Shown: piece after piece, positions 1 to 8,383 of the stretch | Layout of the letters: every line of letters starts with the position of its first letter | Position numbering within the stretch: position 1 is the stretch's first letter | Source: Armatimonadota bacterium | GTDB taxonomy: Bacteria; Sysuimicrobiota; Sysuimicrobiia; Sysuimicrobiales; Humicultoraceae | Assembly: GCA_031459855.1 (NCBI GenBank) | Contig: JAVKHP010000001.1 | Location: forward strand, 2,952,309-3,016,308 | Length of the DNA: 64,000 nucleotides | Direction: 5' to 3' | The notes under the pieces: model-generated | What the model was told of the DNA's origin: nothing | Database searches by the model: none | What the model saw: only the letters and a program-made list of their open reading frames with translations | Translations under genes and position numbers: made by a program

Positions 1-53
1 CGCGGCGGCGTGTTACGGTCCTCTCGATTTCCGGCACGTCGTCAGAGGAGTCG

Positions 54-1181
54 ATGCCCGAGCCCGCCCGCGCCGCCCTGGAGCCGTCCCGTCGCCCGGT
101 CGTCGTGAAGGTCGGTACCACCACGCTGTGCGGCGACGGCCTGGGGCCGCGTCCCGACCGGCTGCGAGCCATCACCGACCAGCTGGCCCGCCTGCACCGC
201 GCCGGGCGCCCGGTGCTCCTCGTCACCTCCGGGGCCATCGCCACCGGCGCAGGGGTGCTGGGCCTGCCCCGGCCGGCGTCCATGCCCGAGCGGCAGGCGC
301 TGGCCGCGGTGGGCCAGCCTGTGCTGATGCGCGAGTACGCTCGCCACTTCGGGCGCGCCGGCGTCGCCGTCGCCCAGGTGCTGCTCACCGCCGACGACCT
401 GGCGGTGCGGCGGCGGTACCTCAACGCCCGCAACACGGTGGCGGCGCTGCTGCGGCGGCGCATCGTGCCCATCGTCAACGAGAACGACACCGTGGCCACC
501 GAGGAGATCCGCATCGGCGACAACGACACGCTGTCGGCGCAGGTGGCGATCCTGGTGGGCGCCGAGCTGCTGTGCATCCTCTCCGACGTGGACGGCCTCT
601 ACACCGGCGACCCCCGGCGGGATCCAACGGCCCGCCGCATTCCCGAGGTCACGGCCATCACGGCCGAGATCGAACGGCTGGCGCGCCGGACGCCGTCGCC
701 ACTCGGCACCGGCGGGATGGCCACCAAGCTGACCGCCGCGCGCCTGGCCACCGCTGCGGGGTGCACCGTGGTCGTCGCCGACGGCCGCACGCCGCGGGTG
801 CTCGAACGCGTGCTGGCCGGCGAGCGGTTGGGGACCTGGTTCCTGCCCGCAGCGCGCGCGGTCGCGGGCCGGAAGCGATGGCTGGTGGCCAGTGCGCGCG
901 TCCGCGGCCGGCTCGTGGTCGACGAGGGCGCGGCGGCGGCGCTGCGCGAGCGCGGGCGCAGCCTCCTGCCCTCGGGGATCCGCGAAGTCCACGGTACCTT
1001 CAGCGCCGGCGACCTGGTCGCGGTGCTCGATCCCAGCGGACGGGAGATCGCCCGGGGCATCGTGGCGCACGATCGGGCGGTGCTCGAGCAGGTCCGCGGC
1101 CGACGCAGCCACGACGTCGCCCACCTGGTCGGCGGGCGGATCGAGGTCATCCACCGGGACAACCTCGTCCTCTCGGGGTGA
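54..1181 (+). CDS. proB: Glutamate 5-kinase with C-terminal PUA domain
   Basis: ATP-dependent phosphorylation of L-glutamate, the first step of proline synthesis, in the cytoplasm. The 375-residue protein has the amino-acid-kinase fold: an N-terminal VVKVGTTTL phosphate loop, LVTSGAIATGAG, the substrate segment NENDTVATEEI, and DVDGLYTGDPR. The last ~85 residues (about 285-370) match the PUA domain of full-length bacterial ProB. The ATG follows an AGAGGAG ribosome site at 44-50. proA follows about 150 bp downstream on the same strand, so the two consecutive enzymes are probably co-expressed. Length and motifs are normal. Confidence 0.97.
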   Translation: MPEPARAALEPSRRPVVVKVGTTTLCGDGLGPRPDRLRAITDQLARLHRAGRPVLLVTSGAIATGAGVLGLPRPASMPERQALAAVGQPVLMREYARHFGRAGVAVAQVLLTADDLAVRRRYLNARNTVAALLRRRIVPIVNENDTVATEEIRIGDNDTLSAQVAILVGAELLCILSDVDGLYTGDPRRDPTARRIPEVTAITAEIERLARRTPSPLGTGGMATKLTAARLATAAGCTVVVADGRTPRVLERVLAGERLGTWFLPAARAVAGRKRWLVASARVRGRLVVDEGAAAALRERGRSLLPSGIREVHGTFSAGDLVAVLDPSGREIARGIVAHDRAVLEQVRGRRSHDVAHLVGGRIEVIHRDNLVLSG

Positions 1182-1337
1182 TGGTCGCCATGCGCGTACC
1201 GATGCCAGCCAGGGTGGCCCCCGGCGGGGGCGTCAGGCGGACCCGCGCACGCGCGGCTCGTCCAGGTCCCCAACGCCCGCGGGGCGCCCACACCGATGGC
1301 GAGCGCCACGCGGGCACCCGGGCGTGGAGGAGCACTC

Positions 1338-2606
1338 GTGGTCGTTGACGTCACCCATGTGGACACCATCGTGGCGCGGGCGCGCGCAGCGGCGACGGCG
1401 ATGCGCGTGCTGCCCCGCGCCGCCAAGGACGCCGCGCTGCTGCGGCTGGCCGACCTGCTGGAAGCCCACGCCGCGCGACTGCTGGACGCCAACGCCGCCG
1501 ACGTGGCCGACGCCATCGCCGCGGGGCAGCGGGCAGCGCTGGTGGACCGGCTGCGCCTGACCCCCGAGCGCATCGCCGCCATGGCCCGCAGCGTCCGGGC
1601 GGTCGCGGCCCTGCCGGATCCGGTGGGCGAGGTCGTCGAGATGCGCGAGCGGCCCAACGGCATGCGCGTGGGCCGCATGCGCACGCCCATCGGCGTCATC
1701 CTCATGATCTACGAGGCGCGCCCCAACGTCACCGTCGACGCGGCCGTCCTGTGCCTCAAGGCCGGCAACGCGGCCATCCTGCGGGGTGGCCGCGAGGCGT
1801 CGCGCTCCAACGCGGTGCTGGGCGACCTGCTGGCTGGCATCGGGCTGCCCGACGGCGCCGTGCAGGTGATCGCCCACTCCGACCACGACGTGGTGACCGC
1901 GCTGCTCCAGGCGGACGGCATCGACCTGTGCATCCCCCGGGGCAGCGAACGGCTGATCCGCACGGTCGTCGCCCACGCCCGCATGCCCGTGCTGAAGCAC
2001 TTCAAGGGCGTCTGCCACCTCTTCGTGGACCGCGACGCCGACCTGGCGATGGCCGTGCGCCTGACCGTCAACGCCAAGGCACAACGGCCCAGCGTGTGCA
2101 ACGCGCTGGAGACGCTGCTGGTGGACGCGCCGGTGGCCGAGGCCTTCCTGCCACAGGCCCTGGCGGCGCTGGCCGCAGCCGGGGTCGAGGTGCGGGCCGA
2201 CGACCGGGCGCGCGCCATCGCCGCCCGCGCCGGGGACCCGGCCGCCGCCCGCGTGCGTCCCGCCACCGACGAGGACTGGGCGACCGAGCACCTCGACTAC
2301 ATCCTGAACGTGCGCGTGGTGGACGGTCTGGAGGAGGCGCTGGCCCACATCCAGCGCTACAGCACCGGCCTCGCCGACGCCATCGTCACCCGCGACCAGC
2401 GGCGCGCGCAGCGCTTCCTGGCCGCCGTGGACAGCGCTGCGGTGCTGGTCAACGCGTCGACACGGCTGGTCGACGGCGGCGAGTTCGGGCTGGGCGCCGA
2501 GATTGGCATCAGCACAGACCGCATCGGCCCCCGCGGGCCCATGGGGCCTGCGGAGCTGACCTCGCTCAAGTGGGTGGTGCTCGGCAGCGGCCAGATCCGG
2601 GAGTGA
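1338..2606 (+). CDS. proA: Glutamate-5-semialdehyde dehydrogenase (gamma-glutamyl phosphate reductase)
   Basis: NADPH-dependent reduction of gamma-glutamyl phosphate to the semialdehyde, the second proline step. The frame stays open upstream to an ATG at 1296. The GTG at 1338 is preferred because GGAGGA at 1327-1332 sits a few bases before it and the protein then begins at the family start (VDVTHVDTIVARARAAA), giving 422 residues. The catalytic cysteine is in QRPSVCNALETL, and substrate and cofactor segments such as IYEARPNVTVDAAVLCLKAG and LRGGREASRSN are intact. Pairs with proB upstream. Confidence 0.96.
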   Translation: MVVDVTHVDTIVARARAAATAMRVLPRAAKDAALLRLADLLEAHAARLLDANAADVADAIAAGQRAALVDRLRLTPERIAAMARSVRAVAALPDPVGEVVEMRERPNGMRVGRMRTPIGVILMIYEARPNVTVDAAVLCLKAGNAAILRGGREASRSNAVLGDLLAGIGLPDGAVQVIAHSDHDVVTALLQADGIDLCIPRGSERLIRTVVAHARMPVLKHFKGVCHLFVDRDADLAMAVRLTVNAKAQRPSVCNALETLLVDAPVAEAFLPQALAALAAAGVEVRADDRARAIAARAGDPAAARVRPATDEDWATEHLDYILNVRVVDGLEEALAHIQRYSTGLADAIVTRDQRRAQRFLAAVDSAAVLVNASTRLVDGGEFGLGAEIGISTDRIGPRGPMGPAELTSLKWVVLGSGQIRE

Positions 2607-2689
2607 GGTGCGCGCGCTGGCGCTCGACGTGCAGCGCCGACCCGCCGTCGCCCTCGGGACACCTCAGGGTCGCCGACCGCCTGCGGCGT

Positions 2690-3643
2690 CTACCGCCGCG
2701 CCAGCACCCCCGTCGTCCACTCCAGCGGATCGACGAGGACGCCGTGGACGCGCAGGCTCCAGTGCAGGTGCGGGCCGGTACTGAGCCCGGTGCTGCCCAC
2801 GCGCCCGAGGAGGTCGCCCGCACGCACCGGCTGGCCGGCCCGCACCGTGATCGCCGAGAGGTGCAGGTAGGTCGTGAAGACGCCAACCCCGTGGTCGACG
2901 ACGACCGTCTGCCCGCCCAGCGGCAGCGGCTCGGCCAGCGTCACCACGCCGCGCTGCGCGGCGGCCACCGGCGTGCCCTCGTCGGCGCGGAAGTCCACGC
3001 CCAGGTGATAACCCGCCGGCACGCCGTTGTAGACGCTGCGCACGCCGTAGTTCGACGTCACCGGGCCGTCCACGGGCAGGCGGAAGGGACCGTCCCACTG
3101 GGGCGCGGGCAGCGGGCGCGCCGTCGCCTCCGCGATCTTGCGCCGCTCCAGGGCCACCAGCGCCGGGTCCAGCAGCCGCGGCGGCACGCGCAGCCGCCGG
3201 ACGCCGAACGTGCCGGCGCGGACCCGCACGGTGCGGGTCAGCACGACGCGCCGCCCGCCGCGGTCCAGGGAGACCCGCAGCGTCAGCGGTCCCGTTGGCG
3301 TGAGCGGGCTCGTGCCCAGAAACGCCTCATACCCGTCCCGGTTGGCGAACATCGGCACGCGGCGGCCACCGCCCTCGAGCAGTGGCGGCACCGAGGGTGT
3401 GGCGTGCAGGCGCACGCGCACCGTCTGCCCCTGCACCAGGACCGCCGCGCTGACCTCGAGCAGCGGTCGGCCGGTCGCAGGTAGGGCAGGGGCGACGACG
3501 AGCGCCCAGAGGAAGACCACGACCGTCACGGGGCGCAGGGGCCATTGCTGCGCGGCTCTTGTCCGGCGGTCGCCGCCTCTTGGCTGTGGGGGCAATCCTC
3601 GCACCTTCACCAGCGCAGCAGGGTGCAAGGGTAGTACGGCCAT
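2690..3643 (-). CDS. M23 (LytM-type) metallopeptidase, exported
   Basis: Probable cell-wall peptidoglycan endopeptidase or an inactive regulator of one. A hydrophobic stretch TVVVFLWALVVAPALPA near residues 40-56 is a signal peptide or anchor. A middle beta-rich region (about 55-175) is followed by the M23 domain with HLGVDF and the HLHW zinc and catalytic motif near the C-terminus, so all visible zinc ligands are present. The start is uncertain: the frame is open to 3682, and a GTG at 3529 would place the signal peptide at the very N-terminus. I chose the ATG at 3643 without a convincing ribosome site. Convergent with proA. Confidence 0.85.
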   Translation of the reverse strand: MAVLPLHPAALVKVRGLPPQPRGGDRRTRAAQQWPLRPVTVVVFLWALVVAPALPATGRPLLEVSAAVLVQGQTVRVRLHATPSVPPLLEGGGRRVPMFANRDGYEAFLGTSPLTPTGPLTLRVSLDRGGRRVVLTRTVRVRAGTFGVRRLRVPPRLLDPALVALERRKIAEATARPLPAPQWDGPFRLPVDGPVTSNYGVRSVYNGVPAGYHLGVDFRADEGTPVAAAQRGVVTLAEPLPLGGQTVVVDHGVGVFTTYLHLSAITVRAGQPVRAGDLLGRVGSTGLSTGPHLHWSLRVHGVLVDPLEWTTGVLARR

Positions 3644-3789
3644 TTCCGCCGCTGAGCAGGTGGCCGCAGCCCTCGCGCGCACGCCGGAGGAAAGTTCCCC
3701 GCCCGACTGCCCGCGGCCTGCTGGCGGCGTAGGCCCGCGCCCAGGGCATCCTGCGACCGGCTCTACACCTCAGCCAAAGAGATCAGGCG

Positions 3790-4052
3790 TCACCGACGCG
3801 TCGGTCGGCGCGCACCTCCCTGGAGACCCCGCAGGGAGCCACCGACGGTGGCGGGCACCTCCCAGGAGACCTTGCAGGAAACCACCGACGTTTGACGCTC
3901 ATCCGTAGAGGCTCGGCAGCACGTCACCGACGGTGGCGCGCATCTCCGCCAAGACGCAGCAGGGGGCCACCGGCGCCGGTGCGAACCTCCGTGGCACCAC
4001 GCACGCACGCCGGCGCTCGAGGATCTGCGTCCCAGCGGTGACAGGCACCGCC
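3790..4052. repeat. Degenerate ~43-bp direct repeat array
   Basis: Phrases like (C/T)CACCGACGGTGGCG followed by CACCTCC...GAGACC..GCAGG recur starting near 3790, 3839, 3882, 3924, 3967 and 4010, a spacing of 49, 43, 42, 43 and 43 bp. Units have diverged, and the third is the most eroded. No convincing gene lies in this stretch of about 470 bp (3644-4112). The array ends about 60 bp before the ribosome site of the OsmC-family gene. Function unknown; it could be a decayed protein-binding or satellite array. Confidence 0.6.
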
Positions 4053-4112
4053 CAGCAACCGGGTGGGCCCGGCACCTGCGCCGGCGGTCGACGATCACGT
4101 GAGGAGGCACCC

Positions 4113-4664
4113 ATGGCACCGATCAGGCTGTCACCCGAGCTCAAGGAGTACGTCGCAAAGACCTACACGGCGTTCGCCACCGCCGATCCCGCCACGACCC
4201 GCGGCGTGATCCGGGTCGCCACCGCGCTGGTGGACGGTCAGCGCTCCGAAGCGACGCTCGAGGGGCACCGCGTCGTCTGCGACGAGCCCGTCGAGCGTGC
4301 GGGCACGGACCAGGGGCCGTCCCCGCTCCAGTACTTCCTGGCGTCGCTGGGGTTCTGAGAGGGCGTTCAGTTCGCCCGTGTGGCGGCGCTGCGCGAGCTC
4401 ACCCTGGAGAAGCTGGAGTTCCACATCCGCGGCTACCTGGACCGGCGCGGCGGACGGGTACCGGACGTCCCCAATCTCGGCTTCGAGGAGATTCGCTACG
4501 AGGTCCACCTCGAGAGCCCGGACCCTGCGGCGCGCATCCAGGCGCTGGTGGAGGAAGCCGAGCGGCACTGCTACGTCCTGAACACGTTGCGGCGTGCGGT
4601 CAGGCTCCGGGCGCGGGTCGTGCTGAACGGCGCGTTGCTGATGGAGGCAGAGTCGACGCCCTGA
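4113..4664 (+). CDS. OsmC-family peroxiredoxin-like protein, candidate selenoprotein (in-frame TGA at codon 82)
   Basis: OsmC/Ohr-type proteins reduce peroxides with a pair of cysteines. The ATG at 4113 has GAGGAGG at 4101-4107. The frame runs 81 codons to a TGA at 4356-4358, then continues open in the same frame for 101 codons to TGA at 4662-4664, giving 183 residues if read through. The TGA falls exactly where the family's peroxidatic cysteine sits: PSPLQYFLASLGF-[TGA]-EGVQFARVAAL. The second, resolving cysteine is kept as Cys153 (ERHCYVLNTLR). A hairpin follows the TGA (separate entry). Sec-containing OsmC-like proteins have been described in prokaryotes, so recoding is more likely than a nonsense mutation. 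selA/selB/selC are not in the window, so decoding capacity is unproven. Confidence 0.8.
4370..4387 (+). promoter_or_regulatory. Candidate bacterial SECIS hairpin
   Basis: After the in-frame TGA (4356-4358), CGCC at 4373-4376 pairs with GGCG at 4382-4385, extended by a T-G pair and, across a bulge, G4370-C4387. The five-base apical loop is CGTGT at 4377-4381. The loop starts 19 nt after the TGA and has a G in its first two bases, as bacterial SECIS elements usually do. A competing stem GGGCG/CGCCC (4361-4365 with 4373-4377) is closer to the TGA than usual. Confidence 0.6.
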
Positions 4665-4860
4665 CCCTACACGCGCACCCACGGGCGGCACCTTGCGCAT
4701 TCCCCGGGGAGCGTCAGGCCGAGGACGAAACCGTACCTCCACTACAGCCTGAAGGCGGCGAAGAGGGAGCCCCCGGGGAGCATCGGCCGAGGTAGGAGGA
4801 CGTCCCAGGGCGTTCTCGAATTTATCCCTACAAAACTGGTCCGTGGGCCAGGAAATTGCC

Positions 4861-5100
4861 ATGCGGACTCTAGCGGCACTGCTGCTGCTGATTCCCGCGG
4901 CGTCGCAAGCGGCCGGGCCAGTCCTCGCGCAATCCACCGTTCCACAGGCACAGCACCTCTTCGAAGAAGCCCGCCAGGCGTATGCCGAAGGCGCCGTGCA
5001 CAAAGCGACCGACCTCTATCGCAAGGCGATCGACGCCGATCCACGGTTCGTCGAGGCCTACCTCAAGCTCGGCGAACTGCTGGCCGCCCTAGGCTCCTAG
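4861..5100 (+). CDS. Short exported TPR-type protein
   Basis: 79 residues: a signal peptide (MRTLAALLLLIPAASQAAG, then LAQ as a likely cleavage site) followed by a single TPR-like pair of helices, QHLFEEARQAYAEGAVHKATDLYRKAIDADPRFVEAYLKLGELLAALG. It stops at the end of one TPR unit, so it may be a truncated relic of a longer TPR protein. The frame is open to a GTG at 4843, but the ATG at 4861 starts the signal peptide cleanly. It is the first gene of the lower-GC stretch. Function unknown. Confidence 0.6.
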   Translation: MRTLAALLLLIPAASQAAGPVLAQSTVPQAQHLFEEARQAYAEGAVHKATDLYRKAIDADPRFVEAYLKLGELLAALGS

Positions 5101-5120
5101 TCGTCGGAGAGGTGATGCAG

Positions 5121-5933
5121 ATGATCTGGTCGAGGCGGACGTGCGCCGGAGCCTTCCTGAGCATCCTCTTGATGTTTCTCATCCCCGCTCAGGTAACAGG
5201 ATATGTGGCTGCACAATCGCCTCCGCCCTTCGAGGCGGTGATCGGGACCCTGAATTCCAAGGAAACCGGCCCGCCGGGCACGGCGTTCATGTTCGTTCTC
5301 CGCCAAACGCAGCCACCACCGATGGGAGGGATCGTCATCACCGTTCGCGGACCGTCCGCGTGGAACCAAGGGGCTCCTCTGGAACTCCGCTCGCGTCAGT
5401 TCGGCCTCGCGGGCGACTGGTTCTGGTTCTCCTGGATGGACCGCGTCGCCGCCGTCACCGGGGACTACGTAGTAGAGGCCGCAATCGACGGTACGACCCG
5501 CCGTGTGCGTACGTCAGTCGACGCTACGAAGCTACTCCAACGGCCCAGGGACATCACCCTCGAGAGCGCTGGTAGGACCGAGGTCCGAGTTTCGTGGGCC
5601 GTGGTTCCGGAAGCGGTCACCTACTACGCCTTACTGACCAGGATTGACACAGGAGGGTTCTGGACCGGCGTCACTGGCTGGTACACGAAAGGAACCTCAG
5701 TAACGTTCCCTGCCCTCAACCTCCGACCCGGGCTGGAACACCTCGTCGAGCTGGTGGCCATCACGGCAGACATCACATCCATCACGCCGCCTCCGCGGAT
5801 TCCAGACGAACTACGAGTTTCGTGGAGCACCTCTCCGAGGTTCAGAGTCACGTCGGCCGGTGTCCTGCGAACGAGACATCTCCAGGCTGACGGTTTGCGA
5901 ACAGGAAACCGCGCCGACACTACTCTTAATTGA
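5121..5933 (+). CDS. Secreted protein of unknown function with a fibronectin-III-like C-terminal half
   Basis: 270 residues with an N-terminal signal peptide (AGAFLSILLMFLIPAQVTG). Residues about 30-140 are beta-rich and resemble an extracellular sandwich domain; residues about 145-250 carry a pattern typical of FN3 modules (EVRVSWAVVPEAVTYYALL, then LRPGLEHLVELVAI). Three starts are possible at 5112, 5115 and 5121; the last lies 8 bp after GGAGAGG (5106-5112). It begins 20 bp after the TPR-like gene, so the two may be co-transcribed. Base composition is lower in GC than the flanks. I do not recognise a family. Confidence 0.7.
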   Translation: MIWSRRTCAGAFLSILLMFLIPAQVTGYVAAQSPPPFEAVIGTLNSKETGPPGTAFMFVLRQTQPPPMGGIVITVRGPSAWNQGAPLELRSRQFGLAGDWFWFSWMDRVAAVTGDYVVEAAIDGTTRRVRTSVDATKLLQRPRDITLESAGRTEVRVSWAVVPEAVTYYALLTRIDTGGFWTGVTGWYTKGTSVTFPALNLRPGLEHLVELVAITADITSITPPPRIPDELRVSWSTSPRFRVTSAGVLRTRHLQADGLRTGNRADTTLN

Positions 5934-6058
5934 GGTCTGGAACGACCATCGTGGCGATCGAACTGCAACACGTTGACGATCGCTCTTGCACGGGATGGCG
6001 GTTACGGTCGATCGAAGGGAAAACCGCCAGCCGAAGGCTTCGATCAGAGGTGGGAGAC

Positions 6059-7738
6059 ATGGCGATGAGTCGGCTGAGAAGAGGTGACGGCCGGCTGCTG
6101 AAAAGTCTCTCCTTTGCCATCTTCGTGGCCATGCTGCTCGGATTCCTCACCATCCCAAGCAGCGTCGCGCAGGAGAGCGACTATCGTATAGAACCGGGCC
6201 GGCGTGTCGGTAAGTGGGAACTCAGGAAGCCTCTTCGCGCCTACGGGTTAGGGCGACCGAGTTACCGATGGGAAGGCCGGACAGCGGAGGGCGTACCCTA
6301 TTACGACGCCTACGTTTTCCACCTACAACGAGCCAACATCGAGTGGGAGTTCCACGCATGCAAGAGCAACGAAACCGTGATCGCAGTCTTTGTGCGCGTG
6401 CTCGCTTCTGATGCACCCTCCGAGGAAGCTCTGAAGTACAAGACCAGGGAAGGTATCGGTATCGGCACATCCGAGATTGACGTCGTTCGCCTGCTTGGCA
6501 ATCCGCGAAGTCGTTGGGAGTGGAAGGAGACTCACGAACTCATCGCCCGTGCCTGGGGCCTTCCCGATGTTGTGCACGAAGTGTCAATCGTATCACTGAA
6601 TTACCCCGGTCTGCATGTGCGGATCAACCGGGCCGATCGCAAGGTGATCGGCATCGGTGTCAGCGACGGCAATACGGACCGATCCTGCCGGCAGGCTGAC
6701 CTTGCAGGTTCAGGAACGGCGCATCGAACAACCGCCCCGCCACTTCCCTCCTGCCCCGCCCCAACGGCACTCCCGCCCGGAGTTTCACTGAGGTCCTTGG
6801 CACAGGCACGTGGAGTTCTGATCGGAGCCGCAGTAAATGACCGAGCGCTGGCTCGCGACGAAACGTACAGGCAGGTGCTGGCCCGGGAGTTCAACGTCGT
6901 GGTACCAGAGGGTGTCATGAAGCTCGGTGCCCTGCGGCCCGAGAGGGACCGGTACGACTTCGGGCGAGCTGACGCCCTGGTGAGCTTTGCCGAGAACAAC
7001 GTGATGCAGGTCAAGGGTCACGTGCTCGTCTGGTTTCAGGCGTTGCCACCGTGGGTAGTGCATGCGAACCTCGCGCGGAATGAACTGATCGCGCTCATGA
7101 AAGAACACATCACGACGGTCGTCAGTCGCTACAAAGGTAGGGTTCGATATTGGGACGTCGTCGCCGAGGCCCTGCGTCACAATGGGACCCTTCGTAACGA
7201 CATCTGGAGACGCGGCATCGGGCCGGAGTACCTTGAGCTAGCATTTCGGTGGGCGCAAGAAGCTGACTCCGAAGCTCAACTTTTTTATGAAGAAGCTGGC
7301 GGGGAAGGACTTGGGGTCAAATCGGACGGGGTCTACGAGCTAATCCAAGGGCTTCTCCGCCGGGGAGTGCCAGTCCATGGGGTGGGCCTGCAGATGCACG
7401 TTAGTGTGGATGATTACCCGGCACCAGAGGATGTTGCGGCGAACATCCGTCGCCTTGCTGCGCTTGGTGTGGAGGTCCACATCTCGGAGATGGACGTGAG
7501 AATCCCCTTGCCCGTAACAGAGCAAAAACTGCAGGCGCAAGCCTGTATCTATCGCGCCATGCTGGAGATCTGTTTGTCTTCGCCGAATTGCAAATCTTTC
7601 GTGCTCTGGGGTTTCACTGACAAGTACTCCTGGATTCCTGAATTCTTTCCCGGCACGGGTTCCGCGCTGATATTCGACGAGTTATATCGACCGAAGCCGG
7701 CCTACAACGCGCTGATGGATGTACTCATGAAACGCTGA
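6059..7738 (+). CDS. Secreted GH10-like glycoside hydrolase with novel N-terminal domain
   Basis: 559 residues. A signal peptide (LSFAIFVAMLLGFLTIPSSVAQ) follows the ATG at 6059, which has AGAGGTGGGAG just upstream. Residues about 40-210 form a domain also seen in the next gene (shared YKTxEGIGIG). Residues about 235-555 are a GH10 (endo-xylanase) barrel with FNVVVPEGVMKLGALRP, KGHVLVWF, WDVVAE (acid/base Glu about 370) and HISEMDV (nucleophile Glu about 477). Both catalytic glutamates are kept, but conserved minus-subsite residues differ: Asn before the acid/base Glu is Ala, HGHxLVWH is KGHVLVWF, and the YNDYN region is FYEEAGGE. Substrate may therefore not be xylan. Lower GC than the flanks suggests acquisition. 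Confidence 0.85.
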   Translation: MAMSRLRRGDGRLLKSLSFAIFVAMLLGFLTIPSSVAQESDYRIEPGRRVGKWELRKPLRAYGLGRPSYRWEGRTAEGVPYYDAYVFHLQRANIEWEFHACKSNETVIAVFVRVLASDAPSEEALKYKTREGIGIGTSEIDVVRLLGNPRSRWEWKETHELIARAWGLPDVVHEVSIVSLNYPGLHVRINRADRKVIGIGVSDGNTDRSCRQADLAGSGTAHRTTAPPLPSCPAPTALPPGVSLRSLAQARGVLIGAAVNDRALARDETYRQVLAREFNVVVPEGVMKLGALRPERDRYDFGRADALVSFAENNVMQVKGHVLVWFQALPPWVVHANLARNELIALMKEHITTVVSRYKGRVRYWDVVAEALRHNGTLRNDIWRRGIGPEYLELAFRWAQEADSEAQLFYEEAGGEGLGVKSDGVYELIQGLLRRGVPVHGVGLQMHVSVDDYPAPEDVAANIRRLAALGVEVHISEMDVRIPLPVTEQKLQAQACIYRAMLEICLSSPNCKSFVLWGFTDKYSWIPEFFPGTGSALIFDELYRPKPAYNALMDVLMKR

Positions 7739-7834
7739 CTTCAGTAACTCACTCACCCTCAAACAAGATTGGGCACTACGGGACGCAGGAAGAGCCGAGA
7801 GGGAGTTGGACACAGGGCCAGGAGGTGAAGCGGG

Positions 7835-8383
7835 GTGAGGGGCGTCGCGCTCTTTCTTCTGGTCTGCACGTTGTCGGCTGGGTGGGCCGTCCGGATCCAG
7901 GCTCAAGAGGAGGGGAAGTACCTGGTGGGCGATGGCCGCCTCGGTCCGTGGCGGCTGGGGATCTCCGAGCAGGATCTTCTGAAGGAGTTCTCATCTCGAT
8001 TTGGAAGCGGCTTCAGGATCGACCCACCGTTCAATCACAGGCTTCCCGGAGCGGCAAAGGCCTACTTCTGGAGAACCGCCGGCTTTCAGTTCGTCGCGTA
8101 CGAAGGCAAGGTCGTCTCGATCGCGATCTGGCGCAGGTACACTGATCCGACCCCCAACGCCGAGCTGATGAGGTACAAGACGAAGGAAGGCATTGGTATC
8201 GGGGTCCCCCTCTCCACTGCGTCTGTGAGGGCTCGGCAGAGGCGGTCGGCTCAGCGCCGGTGCAATGGTACGCGGTGGTTGGGCGGGCTAGCCGCGAGGC
8301 CACCATGCCCGAGGGTGGCCGAGAGCAGGTTGACACCTTGCGGATGGACTGGAGGGGACATGGAAAGCCCTCCGTGGTCTTGA
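7835..8383 (+). CDS. Exported protein with N-terminal domain shared with the GH10-like gene, probably truncated
   Basis: Starts at GTG 7835 after an AGGAGGTGA ribosome site and carries a signal peptide (RGVALFLLVCTLSAGWAVRIQA). Residues about 25-130 match the N-terminal domain of the preceding glycosidase, including GRLGPWRL versus GRRVGKWEL, and YKTKEGIGIG. Past residue ~130 the translation becomes Arg-rich and looks like an out-of-frame reading of the next open frame (8260-8679), which points to a deletion or frameshift near 8200-8250. The intact domain only is credible; the last ~50 residues probably are not native. Confidence 0.55.
   Translation: MRGVALFLLVCTLSAGWAVRIQAQEEGKYLVGDGRLGPWRLGISEQDLLKEFSSRFGSGFRIDPPFNHRLPGAAKAYFWRTAGFQFVAYEGKVVSIAIWRRYTDPTPNAELMRYKTKEGIGIGVPLSTASVRARQRRSAQRRCNGTRWLGGLAARPPCPRVAESRLTPCGWTGGDMESPPWS

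Noticed and set aside
42-1154. Long open frame antisense to proB, and many similar antisense frames across the window
   Set aside because: High GC content leaves antisense frames open; their translations are Arg/Pro/Ala/Gly-rich with no conserved motifs.
4356-4358. OsmC-like gene as an ordinary pseudogene with a nonsense mutation
   Set aside because: The stop is at the catalytic Cys codon, the frame continues with conserved sequence and a SECIS-like hairpin follows; recoding fits better, though Sec machinery is not visible here.
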